From assembly GCF_000526675.1 (NCBI RefSeq), contig NZ_JAGN01000005.1:1-58853 (forward strand): a stretch of DNA of 58,853 bases. Reading direction: 5' to 3'. The position numbers and the translations under genes were made by a program. Source of the stretch: Atopobacter phocae ATCC BAA-285. GTDB lineage: Bacteria > Bacillota > Bacilli > Lactobacillales > Aerococcaceae. Of the stretch, positions 25,871-34,516 are shown piece after piece. The notes beneath the pieces were generated by a model. It saw only the letters and a program-made list of their open reading frames with translations. It ran no database searches and was not told the DNA's origin. The stretch's first letter is position 1; every line of letters begins with the position of its first letter.

Positions 25871-26737
25871 GTGAAGCAAATTGGTGATGTGCTAAAAGCT
25901 GCTCGATTAGAGAAAGGTTTTTCATATCAGGACCTAGAACAATTAACAAAAATACAACAAAGATATTTGGAAGCAATTGACGAAAATAATTTTGATGAAT
26001 TGCCTAGTCAATTTTATACGCGTGCTTTCGTTAAACAATATGCAGAAGCAGTTAATATTGATGGAGATTGGTTACTCAATACTTTTGACTTTTCAACGTC
26101 GGATTTGAAAGCAGCGGAACAATCAAATGAACCATTAAATGTTCCTTCTCGACGAGCGTCTCGCGCTGGCTTTTCAACGTGGCAAGTTGTGACAGATACT
26201 GTTCGTAGCTTTTTGCCACTCTTTGTATTGTTAGGGTTTGTAGTCATGTTAATTATTTTACTTGTTACAGCGTTTAATCGTACTGAAAATTCTCATGGAA
26301 CATTTAATCGTCCAACTATTACACAACAAACTCAAACGGAAGTAAATAAAGAGAAAAAGGAACCAGAAACTAAAATTAAAGAAAAAGGAATATCGGTTGA
26401 TTATTCAATCATTTCTAATGATAATCGATTTAGTTATTTGGAAACAGATGATGTTGACTTACCTGCACCAATTAAAATTAGTAGTTCAGAAGATGGACAA
26501 ACGTGGATTAGTGTACAAGCGGATGATGTTGTTCTTTATGAAGGATTACTAAGTTATGGTAATTCTGAAACACTAGAAATTCCTAAAAACACAAAAAAAA
26601 TAGCAATCAATGCCGGATATGCTCCAGCAACATTTATTGAAATTGAAGGAAGAAAAATGGAATTTCCACAAGATCCAAAACAATATCAGACGCAATATTA
26701 TGAGTTAACTTTTAAAGCATCTGATCGTGATGAATAG
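25871..26737 (+). CDS. rodZ: RodZ (YmfM-like) cell-shape protein
   Basis: Membrane protein linking the elongation machinery and cytoskeleton. The 288 residues have an N-terminal Xre-type HTH_25 domain (about 4-75, IGDVLKAARLEKGFSYQDLE ... FYTRAFVKQYAEAVNID). A basic stretch, one membrane helix (about 116-138), a Lys/Glu-rich linker and an extracytoplasmic DUF4115-like beta domain (about 190-285) follow. The start is GTG 25871 after AGGTGATG. pgsA follows 14 nt after the stop, as in Bacilli, but the ymfF/ymfH peptidase genes that often precede rodZ are not here. Confidence 0.9.
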   Translation: MKQIGDVLKAARLEKGFSYQDLEQLTKIQQRYLEAIDENNFDELPSQFYTRAFVKQYAEAVNIDGDWLLNTFDFSTSDLKAAEQSNEPLNVPSRRASRAGFSTWQVVTDTVRSFLPLFVLLGFVVMLIILLVTAFNRTENSHGTFNRPTITQQTQTEVNKEKKEPETKIKEKGISVDYSIISNDNRFSYLETDDVDLPAPIKISSSEDGQTWISVQADDVVLYEGLLSYGNSETLEIPKNTKKIAINAGYAPATFIEIEGRKMEFPQDPKQYQTQYYELTFKASDRDE

Positions 26738-26751
26738 AGAGGGGCATAGCA

Positions 26752-27309
26752 TTGAATTTACCTAATAAATTAACTGTTATTCGTATGTTCTTAATTCCAG
26801 TATTTGTGTTACTTATGCTATTAAGTACCAATGCTAATGAAGTTGATGGATGGCGTATTGGCGCGTTTATTATATTTTTAGGAGCTAGTGCAACGGATTG
26901 GTTTGATGGATACATAGCTAGACGTGATAACTTAGTAACTAACTTTGGAAAATTCGCTGATCCGTTAGCTGATAAAATGCTTGTAATGTCAGCGTTTATT
27001 ATGTTAGTAAGTATTAATCAAGTACCTGCATGGATAGCTGCTATTATTATTTGTCGAGAATTAGCAGTAACAGGATTACGAACAATATTACTTGAAAAAG
27101 GCCAAGTGATGGCTGCAGCTAAATCTGGAAAAATTAAAACAATGACGCAAATGTTAGCCATTCTATTTTTAATTTTAAATGATTGGCCACTAACATTTAC
27201 TGATGGTAAGATTGGTACAGCGTTGTTGTATGCGGCATTATTAGCAACTATTTATTCTGGTTACGAATATTTTTCAAAAAATTGGCATATTTTTAAATCT
27301 TCTATGTAA
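26752..27309 (+). CDS. pgsA: CDP-diacylglycerol-glycerol-3-phosphate 3-phosphatidyltransferase
   Basis: Membrane enzyme that makes phosphatidylglycerol phosphate, the committed step to phosphatidylglycerol and cardiolipin. The 185 residues contain a perfect CDP-alcohol phosphatidyltransferase motif: Asp52-Gly53, Ala56-Arg57, Gly66, Asp70, Asp74, preceded by Asp49. Several membrane helices. The start is TTG 26752 after GAGAGGGG (MNLPNKLTVIRM, the family's usual opening). Second gene after rodZ; own terminator just downstream. Confidence 0.95.
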   Translation: MNLPNKLTVIRMFLIPVFVLLMLLSTNANEVDGWRIGAFIIFLGASATDWFDGYIARRDNLVTNFGKFADPLADKMLVMSAFIMLVSINQVPAWIAAIIICRELAVTGLRTILLEKGQVMAAAKSGKIKTMTQMLAILFLILNDWPLTFTDGKIGTALLYAALLATIYSGYEYFSKNWHIFKSSM

Positions 27310-27312
27310 TTT

Positions 27313-27340
27313 AAAGTTGGGATTTTGCCCAACTTTTTTT
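27313..27340 (+). terminator. Terminator of rodZ-pgsA
   Basis: A perfect 9-bp stem (AAAGTTGGG / CCCAACTTT), 6-nt loop, T run. Confidence 0.9.
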
Positions 27341-27458
27341 ATTTTGTCATTAAATATTTTAAACTACTAAATTAGTATGTTTCTGTAAATAAAATTTTTT
27401 TTATTTTATAATAAAATTAATCAGGAAATTTTACGTCTTAAGAAGTGAGGTTCTAACA

Positions 27459-28691
27459 ATGAGAGCTGAATTAATTGCAGTAGGTACAGAATTGTTGATG
27501 GGTGAAGTTATTAATTCAAATACTAGTTATTTAGCAGATTGGTGTACTCAGTTTAATTTGGATGTTTATCATCATCAAATTGTAGGAGATAATGAGCAAA
27601 GATTATTGGATGTATTTAATCAGGCTTGGAAAAGAAGTGATGTGGTTTTGATTACAGGAGGCCTTGGACCAACACCAGATGACTTAACGAAACAGACGAT
27701 TGCTAAATACTTCGAGTTACCCCTTATTATGGATGAATTGAGTGTAAAAGGAATAAAGTTGAGGTATGAGCAATTGCAAAAAGAAATTACGCCAAATAAT
27801 TGGAATCAAGCCAAATACATTAAAGGTGGTATACCTTTAAACAATCCAAATGGACTAGCGGTAGGAGTGTATTACAAACAGAATAGCAAACATTTATTTA
27901 TTTTTCCTGGTCCACCATATGAACTTAAAGAAATGTTTGAACAAAGTGCTTTACCTATTTTAAAAAAATTATTCAATCAAGAAGGTGTTTTAGAGAGTCG
28001 AGTAATTCGATTATTTGGAATTGGTGAATCTGTTCTTGCGAATCAATTGAATGAAATATTGATGAATCAGACTAATCCAACGATAGCATTGTATGCACTA
28101 CCTAATGAAGTAATGATAAGATTAACAGCTCAATCTGATACAACTGAAAAAGCTATTTCTTTAATTAATCAATTGGAAAATCAAATCAGCTCAATTATAG
28201 CACCTTATGTATATGGCTATGGCAGGGAACAAGCATTAGAAGAAATTGTGGTTCAACATTTAATAGACCAAAATATTTCAGTAGCAACTGCGGAAAGTTT
28301 GACAGGGGGATTAATTGCACATAAATTTTCAAATGTGTCAGGTGCTTCCTCTGTATTTAAAGGAGGCATGGTGACGTATCAAACATCTTTTAAAGAGAAA
28401 TGGTTAAATATTCCACAAGAAATTATTGATAAAGAAGGTGTAGTCAGTGCAGAAGTTGCTAAACAAATGGCTCAATCAATTAAATATTTAGCTCAGTCAG
28501 ATGTAGGAATTGGAATTACTGGAGTGGCTGGACCGTCAACACTTAACAATAAACCCGTTGGTACCGTATTTTTAGCAATAGCTAAACAGGACAAAATTTA
28601 TGTGTACGAAGAGCATTTTGGTGGCAATCGACTAGCTATTCAAGAAAGAAGTGCAATGCAAGCATTGTTCTATTTAAAAAAATTATTCTAA
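27459..28691 (+). CDS. cinA: CinA: competence/damage-inducible protein with NMN deamidase domain
   Basis: The 410-residue two-domain cytosolic protein has an N-terminal MoCF-like domain (AELIAVGTELLMGEVINSNT, VLITGGLGPTPDDLT), typical of the COG1058 pyrophosphatase part. A C-terminal PncC domain (about 245-410; TAESLTGGLIAHKFSNVSGA, GITGVAGPS) acts on nicotinamide mononucleotide in pyridine nucleotide recycling. AAGTGAGG precedes ATG 27459. It sits between pgsA and recA as in most Bacilli. No streptococcal com box was seen upstream, so competence control is not supported here. Confidence 0.95.
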   Translation: MRAELIAVGTELLMGEVINSNTSYLADWCTQFNLDVYHHQIVGDNEQRLLDVFNQAWKRSDVVLITGGLGPTPDDLTKQTIAKYFELPLIMDELSVKGIKLRYEQLQKEITPNNWNQAKYIKGGIPLNNPNGLAVGVYYKQNSKHLFIFPGPPYELKEMFEQSALPILKKLFNQEGVLESRVIRLFGIGESVLANQLNEILMNQTNPTIALYALPNEVMIRLTAQSDTTEKAISLINQLENQISSIIAPYVYGYGREQALEEIVVQHLIDQNISVATAESLTGGLIAHKFSNVSGASSVFKGGMVTYQTSFKEKWLNIPQEIIDKEGVVSAEVAKQMAQSIKYLAQSDVGIGITGVAGPSTLNNKPVGTVFLAIAKQDKIYVYEEHFGGNRLAIQERSAMQALFYLKKLF

Positions 28692-28716
28692 AAAGAGAAC
28701 ATATATTCTCTTTTTA
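28691..28716 (+). terminator. Hairpin after cinA with an embedded LexA-like box
   Basis: A perfect 10-bp stem (AAAAAGAGAA / TTCTCTTTTT) starts on the last base of the cinA stop. Its core AGAACATATATTCT (28697-28710) agrees with the Bacillus SOS box CGAACATATGTTCG at 11 of 14 positions and ends 8 bp before the recA -35. Confidence 0.65.
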
Positions 28717-28718
28717 GT

Positions 28719-28747
28719 TGATTTTAATGTTTAAACAAGTTATTCTA
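28719..28747 (+). promoter_or_regulatory. Candidate recA promoter
   Basis: TTGATT (28719-28724), 17-bp spacer, TATTCT (28742-28747); start near 28754, leader about 70 nt. Confidence 0.45.
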
Positions 28748-28826
28748 TTAAAGTAAGAGGTATGGATAAAATTAATTTATTAGAAGACTTAAATATATCA
28801 ATTGAGTGTTAAAGAGGAGAATTTAA

Positions 28827-29918
28827 ATGGCTGATAAAGATAAAAGACAAAAAGCTTTAGATGAAGCATTGAAGAAAATTGAAAGAAGTTATGGAAAAGG
28901 TTCGATTATGAAAATGGGTGAAAAAATAGATACAAAAATTTCAACCATTTCTAGTGGATCACTTCAACTTGATGTAGCTTTAGGAGTAGGTGGATATCCT
29001 AGAGGAAGAATTGTTGAAGTATATGGTCCAGAATCATCAGGAAAAACAACTGTTGCTTTGCATGCAATTGCAGCAGTTCAAAAACAAGGTGGTGTTGCAG
29101 CTTTTATTGATGCTGAACATGCTTTAGATCCGGAATACGCACATAATCTAGGCGTTAATATTGATGATTTATTTTTATCACAGCCAGATACGGGGGAGCA
29201 AGGATTAGGCATTGCGGATGCATTGGTTTCATCTGGAGCAATTGACATAGTAGTCATTGACTCAGTGGCTGCACTAGTTCCACGAGTTGAAATAGATGGA
29301 GAAATGGGAGATTCACATGTTGGTTTACAAGCGCGTTTAATGTCTCAAGCACTTCGTAAATTATCAGGATCAATTAATAAAACTAAAACAATCTGTATTT
29401 TTATTAACCAAATTCGTGAAAAAGTTGGTGTGATGTTTGGAAACCCTGAAACTACGCCAGGTGGACGTGCATTAAAATTTTATTCAACAGTCCGTTTAGA
29501 AGTTCGTCGTGCTGAACAAATTAAAGATGGCGCGGATATCGTGGGGAATAAAACACGAATTAAAGTAGTTAAAAATAAAGTTGCACCACCTTTCAAACAA
29601 GCGTTAGTTGATATTATGTATGGAAAAGGTATTTCACAGTCTGGAGAATTAATTGATATGGCTGCGGAATTAGATATCGTTAACAAAGCGGGTTCTTGGT
29701 ATAGTTATGGTGAAGAGCGAATTGGACAAGGACGCGAGAACGCTAAAAAATATATTGAAGACAATCCAGCAGTCTTTCAAGATATCGATATTAAGGTAAG
29801 ACAGCATCATAATATACCAATTGTCGAACGTGATGTCTCAGCAGTTGTTCTACCAAAAGATAAAAAAGAGCAAGTAGAACTTCCAGTTGAAAAAGAAGAA
29901 GTTATTGAAGAAAGCTAG
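28827..29918 (+). CDS. recA: Recombinase RecA
   Basis: Forms filaments on single-stranded DNA, drives strand exchange and triggers LexA self-cleavage. The 363 residues have Walker A GPESSGKT (67-74), [11 protein letters not shown] with Walker B, the loop 2 region [21 protein letters not shown], and an acidic C-terminal tail ([16 protein letters not shown]). AGAGGAG precedes ATG 28827. Preceded by cinA and followed by rny as in other Bacilli. Apart from the LexA-like core in the cinA hairpin, no SOS box was found upstream. Confidence 0.98.
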   Translation: MADKDKRQKALDEALKKIERSYGKGSIMKMGEKIDTKISTISSGSLQLDVALGVGGYPRGRIVEVYGPESSGKTTVALHAIAAVQKQGGVAAFIDAEHALDPEYAHNLGVNIDDLFLSQPDTGEQGLGIADALVSSGAIDIVVIDSVAALVPRVEIDGEMGDSHVGLQARLMSQALRKLSGSINKTKTICIFINQIREKVGVMFGNPETTPGGRALKFYSTVRLEVRRAEQIKDGADIVGNKTRIKVVKNKVAPPFKQALVDIMYGKGISQSGELIDMAAELDIVNKAGSWYSYGEERIGQGRENAKKYIEDNPAVFQDIDIKVRQHHNIPIVERDVSAVVLPKDKKEQVELPVEKEEVIEES

Positions 29919-29928
29919 TCATCAAAAT

Positions 29929-29973
29929 AAACACTCGCTTTGGCAAAGATTGTCAAAGCGAGTGTTTTTTAAA
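29929..29973 (+). terminator. Terminator of recA
   Basis: An 18-bp stem with one G-U pair (AAACACTCGCTTTGGCAA pairing with TTGTCAAAGCGAGTGTTT) and T6. Confidence 0.93.
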
Positions 29974-30130
29974 TTTTAAAATACACAATCAAATTAACAC
30001 ATTGTATTAAAAATTGATTGCTTTATTAGAATGATTAAAGGTTAGCAAATAAATTAATTAGACTAATTTCTTTATAATTATTATTGTTATTTTTAATGAA
30101 TATGGATTAATAATTGAAAACGGTATATCA
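29974..30130. other. AT-rich spacer between recA terminator and rny promoter
   Basis: Part of the 308-bp gap 29919-30226. It is strongly AT-rich with no frame that has a ribosome site; apart from the flanking terminator and promoter nothing was recognised. Confidence 0.4.
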
Positions 30131-30159
30131 TTGACTTTATTAGCTAGAAACGCTATGAT
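30131..30159 (+). promoter_or_regulatory. Promoter of rny
   Basis: TTGACT (30131-30136), exact 17-bp spacer, TATGAT (30154-30159). The best -35/-10 pair in the window; start near 30166. Confidence 0.75.
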
Positions 30160-30226
30160 TAGAGATGTGCATAAATCATTACGCATATTAACATTTTAAA
30201 TTAAACAATTGGACGGAGGTGACTAC

Positions 30227-31792
30227 ATGAAAGTCAACGTATTAACAGTTTCCTTCGCGATAATTGCTTTAATTTTAGGATGTCTCGTAGGTTACTGGTT
30301 AAGAAAAAGTCAACACGAAAAAGAAATTTTAGGTGCTAAAAATTCAGCAGCAGCTATTTTAAATGAAGCAACTAAAGATGCAGAACGTTTAAAAAGAGAC
30401 GCACTGGTTGAAGCACGTGAAAAAAGTCATCGTTATAAAGATGAAATTGAAAAAGAACTAAAACAACGACGACAAGAACTAGCACAACAAGAAAAGCGAT
30501 TACTCCAAAAAGAGTCGAATTTAGATCGTAAAGACAATAATTTGGAGAAGCGTGAGCTGACATTAGAAAAGCGTGAAGAAGATTACTTAACACGTGATCA
30601 TCAACTAAAAGAAAAAGAGATTCAAGCTGATGAATTAATTGAAGCACAAAGTAAAGAGTTAGAACGTGTCGCCATGCTTTCTCGTCAAGAAGCACAAGAG
30701 ATAATTATGAAAACTCTTGATCAAGAGTTAGAACACGAAAAAGCAATCACCATTAAAGAATCAATTCAATCAGCTAAAGATGAAGCAGAAGTTCGTGCAG
30801 CTAATATTGTTTTAGAAGCGATTCAACGTTCTTCAGCAGATTTAGTAGCTGAACGTACAGTGTCAGTTTTATCTTTGCCTAGCGACGATATGAAAGGTCG
30901 TATTATTGGTAAAGAGGGACGTAATATTAGAACATTGGAAGCCTTAACGGGAATTGACATTATTATTGATGAGACACCAGAAGCAGTCGTTTTAAGTGGA
31001 TTTGATCCAGTTCGACGCGAAGTTGCGAGACTAACGTTGGAAAAATTAATTTCAGACGGAAGAATTCATCCGGCTCGTATTGAAGAGATGGTTGAAAAAT
31101 CTCGTAAAGAAATGGAAGTTCGAATTCGTGAAGCAGGAGAACAAGCTGTTTTTGAATTAGGAATTCAAGCTTTACATCCAGATTTAATTAAATTATTGGG
31201 TCGATTACACTATCGAACAAGTTATGGTCAAAATGTGTTAAATCATAGTATTGAAGTAGCTAAGTTAGCAGGAGTTATGGCGAGTGAATTTGGCCAAGAC
31301 CCACAGCTAGCTAAGAGAGCAGGATTATTACATGATATTGGGAAAGCAATTGACCGAGATGTTGAAGGATCACACGTGGAAATTGGGACAGAACTAGCTC
31401 GTAAATATAATGAGCATGAAATCGTCATAAATTCTGTGGCGTCTCACCATGGAGATATTGAACCAAACTCAATGATCTCAATATTGGTACAAGCTGCTGA
31501 TGCTTTATCTGCAGCAAGACCAGGAGCTCGTAGCGAATCACTTGAAACATACATACATCGTCTAGAGCGTTTGGAAGAAATCGCAAATGAAGAAGACGGC
31601 GTGACAAAGAGTTATGCAATTCAAGCAGGTCGTGAAATTCGGGTAATTGTAGAACCAGATCAAATTAATGATGCTAAAGCGACTATTTTAGCTCGTGATA
31701 TTAAGAATAAGATTGAAGAAGAACTTCAGTATCCAGGACATATTAAAATTACAGTAATTCGCGAAACGCGTGCCGTAGAGTATGCGAAGTAG
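30227..31792 (+). CDS. rny: Ribonuclease Y
   Basis: Membrane-anchored endonuclease that starts mRNA decay. The 521 residues have an N-terminal membrane helix (about 4-22), a long coiled coil (about 30-200, rich in Lys/Glu/Arg/Gln), a KH domain ([20 protein letters not shown]) and an HD domain with HDIGKAID. Length equals that of Bacillus RNase Y. ATG 30227 is chosen because GGAGGT lies 6 nt before it; the frame extends six codons upstream to a TTG without a site. Own strong promoter and terminator. Confidence 0.96.
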   Translation: MKVNVLTVSFAIIALILGCLVGYWLRKSQHEKEILGAKNSAAAILNEATKDAERLKRDALVEAREKSHRYKDEIEKELKQRRQELAQQEKRLLQKESNLDRKDNNLEKRELTLEKREEDYLTRDHQLKEKEIQADELIEAQSKELERVAMLSRQEAQEIIMKTLDQELEHEKAITIKESIQSAKDEAEVRAANIVLEAIQRSSADLVAERTVSVLSLPSDDMKGRIIGKEGRNIRTLEALTGIDIIIDETPEAVVLSGFDPVRREVARLTLEKLISDGRIHPARIEEMVEKSRKEMEVRIREAGEQAVFELGIQALHPDLIKLLGRLHYRTSYGQNVLNHSIEVAKLAGVMASEFGQDPQLAKRAGLLHDIGKAIDRDVEGSHVEIGTELARKYNEHEIVINSVASHHGDIEPNSMISILVQAADALSAARPGARSESLETYIHRLERLEEIANEEDGVTKSYAIQAGREIRVIVEPDQINDAKATILARDIKNKIEEELQYPGHIKITVIRETRAVEYAK

Positions 31793-31794
31793 TC

Positions 31795-31824
31795 AAAAGG
31801 AGCACTCAGGTGCTCCTTTTTATT
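31795..31824 (+). terminator. Terminator of rny
   Basis: An 11-bp stem (AAAAGGAGCAC / GTGCTCCTTTT), 4-nt loop, T-rich tail. Confidence 0.92.
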
Positions 31825-31891
31825 TTTTATAAAACGATTTGACCATTTCTATTTGATAATTTTGTCAGAATTTATATGAAAAGAAAGAATA

Positions 31892-31900
31892 TGTTATAAT
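31892..31900 (+). promoter_or_regulatory. Extended -10 promoter of mutSL
   Basis: TGtTATAAT, no good -35 at the right distance; start near 31907, leader about 45 nt. Confidence 0.5.
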
Positions 31901-31951
31901 AATTAACGAGTGTTTTTCAGCAAAAGATAGAGTTTAAAAGGAAGTGATAGG

Positions 31952-34516
31952 ATGAGTAAAACAACACCGATGATGCAACAATATCAAGAAATAAAGAGTC
32001 AATATCCAGATGCTTTTTTATTTTATCGTTTAGGTGACTTTTATGAGTTATTCAATGAAGATGCAATTAAAGCAAGTCAAATACTAGAAATTACATTAAC
32101 AAGTCGGAATAAAAATGCTGAAAATCCTATCCCGATGAGCGGTGTGCCGCATCACTCGGCTAAAGAATATATAAAAACATTGATTGATAAAGGATACAAA
32201 GTTGCAATATGTGAACAAATGGAAGATCCTAAATTAACAAAAGGCATGGTTAAGCGGGAAGTTGTTCAAGTCATTACACCGGGAACTTATCTAGAAGATG
32301 ATGATCATCGTCAATTAACTAATCGGTATTTAGTTTCATTAGTAAAAGTAAAAGATGATTATGGAATCAGTGCAGTAGATTTAGGTACAGGAGAATGGAT
32401 TGCAACAGAAGTTTCATTGTCGAATCTTTCGACAGAAATTGCTAGTTTACATCCAACTGAAATATTAGTTGTCGATCCTTTAATTTTAGATTCAATTGAT
32501 GAACCACTATGGCGTGACGTATTAGTGAGTACGGTAGAAATAAGTGACCAATTACCAATGCTTACAATTGCCAATGGTCAAACTATTCCAGAATCGAGTC
32601 GCTATAGTGCTAAAGTAATTATGAGTTATTTGATGCAAACACAAAAGAAACAAATGACTCATTTAAAACCGATTGAATACTATAAACCAAATCATGCGAT
32701 GTATTTAAGTCTAGAAGCTAGAGAACATTTAGAACTCATGCAAAATTATCAACGCAAGTCAAAAAAAGGATCATTACTAAATGTATTAGATCGAACTCAG
32801 ACAGCCATGGGAAGTCGATTATTAAAGAAATGGATTGAGAAGCCACTAATTAATGTTCATGAGATATCAAGAAGACAAAATGGCATTCAGATGTTTGTGG
32901 ATCACTATTTTGAATTAATGGAGATTAAAGAATATTTAGAACGTGTTTACGATTTAGAACGTTTGGTGACACGTTTGTCATTAGGCAGTATACGTCCTCG
33001 TGATTTAAAACAGTTAGAACGTTCATTAAAAAATTTACCATCTTTATTTGAAACAATAAAAATGATTGATGGTGATGCACTTTGGTTAGAAAAAATTGAT
33101 GAAATCATGAGTGTATTAGTATTAGGAGATTGGATTGAAGAAATTATTGTTGAAGATCCGCCATTAACATTTAAAGATGGTGGCGTAATTCGAGATGGTG
33201 CTAACGAAGAATTAGATCGTTATCGTGATATTATTTTACATTCGAAAGAGTGGCTACTTCAAATTCAAGAAAGAGAACGACAAAAGTCGGGAGCGAAAAC
33301 GCTTAAAATTGGCTTTAACAAGGTATTTGGTTATTATATTGAAATTACAAAAGCACAGTTAAATCATGCAGATGTGACTGGGTATGAGCGTAAACAAACA
33401 TTAACCAATGCGGAACGCTTTATTACTGAAGAATTAAAAGAATTAGAGACAGATATTTTGAATGCTGAGGCAGAAATTGAACGACTTGAATTGAAAATAT
33501 ATGAAAAATTACGTCAAAAACTATTACCATATCAAGAACAATTACAGAAATTAGCTCAACTTGTAGCAGAAATTGATGTAATACAAGGATTTAGTCAAAT
33601 TGCTCAAACTAATCAATATGCTCGACCAATTATTAATGAAAAGGATCGTTCAATACATTTGAAAAATGCGCGACATCCTGTAGTAGAAGAAGTATTAGAA
33701 GCAGGTAAATTTGTCCCAAATGATATCATTTTAAGTGATGCTCAACGAATACAAATGATTACAGGACCTAATATGGCTGGGAAATCAACGTACATGAGAC
33801 AAGTTGCACTTATAATATTAATGACTCAAATAGGTAGCTTTGTACCGTGTGAATCTGCAACTTTACCTATTTTCACTAAATTATTTACGAGAATTGGTGC
33901 CAGTGATGACTTATCTACCGGTAAAAGTACTTTTATGGTTGAAATGATGGAAACAAAAGAAGCTTTAATAAATGCTGATCGTTACAGTTTAATTTTATTT
34001 GACGAGATTGGACGAGGGACGGCGACTTATGATGGGATGGCTCTAGCCCAATCTATTATCGAATATTTAGCAAAAGAAATTCCAGCCGTAGTTTTATTTT
34101 CAACACATTACCATGAATTAACAAACCTATCTGATGAATACGCTGGCATTCAAAATGTACATATGGAAGCCTTAGAAGAAAATGGACATTTATCTTTTTC
34201 ACATGTAGTAAAAGAAGGATCAGCTGATAAAAGTTATGGTATACATGTTGCAAAATTAGCAGGAATGCCCAATCAAGTTGTAGAGAGAGCGCATAATCTA
34301 CTAAGAATATTCGAAGATAAAGAGTTACCACGTTTAGAAAATATTCGGAATAATAATCATGCGTCTGTTATTACGACGGATTCTACTTTATTGAAACGTC
34401 ATGATGAGTTAAAAAATAAAATATTAGCAATCAATTTGTACGCGCAATCACCATTAGATGTCCTAAAACAACTAGAAGAGTTGCAAAAGGAGTTGAACAT
34501 GAATGAGCAAAATTAA
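31952..34516 (+). CDS. mutS: DNA mismatch repair protein MutS
   Basis: Recognises mismatches and, with MutL, starts strand excision. The 854 residues include the mismatch-reading Phe-x-Glu in YRLGDFYELF near the N-terminus (MQQYQEIKSQYPDAFLFYRL), the lever/clamp region, and the ATPase with Walker A GPNMAGKS (605-612), IGASDDLSTGKSTFMVEM and FDEIGRGTATYDG. GGAAGTGATAGG precedes ATG 31952. Its last 14 bases overlap the mutL start, so the pair is translationally coupled. Confidence 0.97.
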   Translation: MSKTTPMMQQYQEIKSQYPDAFLFYRLGDFYELFNEDAIKASQILEITLTSRNKNAENPIPMSGVPHHSAKEYIKTLIDKGYKVAICEQMEDPKLTKGMVKREVVQVITPGTYLEDDDHRQLTNRYLVSLVKVKDDYGISAVDLGTGEWIATEVSLSNLSTEIASLHPTEILVVDPLILDSIDEPLWRDVLVSTVEISDQLPMLTIANGQTIPESSRYSAKVIMSYLMQTQKKQMTHLKPIEYYKPNHAMYLSLEAREHLELMQNYQRKSKKGSLLNVLDRTQTAMGSRLLKKWIEKPLINVHEISRRQNGIQMFVDHYFELMEIKEYLERVYDLERLVTRLSLGSIRPRDLKQLERSLKNLPSLFETIKMIDGDALWLEKIDEIMSVLVLGDWIEEIIVEDPPLTFKDGGVIRDGANEELDRYRDIILHSKEWLLQIQERERQKSGAKTLKIGFNKVFGYYIEITKAQLNHADVTGYERKQTLTNAERFITEELKELETDILNAEAEIERLELKIYEKLRQKLLPYQEQLQKLAQLVAEIDVIQGFSQIAQTNQYARPIINEKDRSIHLKNARHPVVEEVLEAGKFVPNDIILSDAQRIQMITGPNMAGKSTYMRQVALIILMTQIGSFVPCESATLPIFTKLFTRIGASDDLSTGKSTFMVEMMETKEALINADRYSLILFDEIGRGTATYDGMALAQSIIEYLAKEIPAVVLFSTHYHELTNLSDEYAGIQNVHMEALEENGHLSFSHVVKEGSADKSYGIHVAKLAGMPNQVVERAHNLLRIFEDKELPRLENIRNNNHASVITTDSTLLKRHDELKNKILAINLYAQSPLDVLKQLEELQKELNMNEQN

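Noticed and set aside
27341-27458. Streptococcal late-competence (com/CIN) box before cinA
   Set aside because: No TACGAATA-like motif; only AT-rich DNA with a TATAAT.
28718-28826. A separate canonical SOS box in the recA leader
   Set aside because: No CGAAC-N4-GTTCG-like sequence is present there; only the imperfect core in the preceding hairpin.
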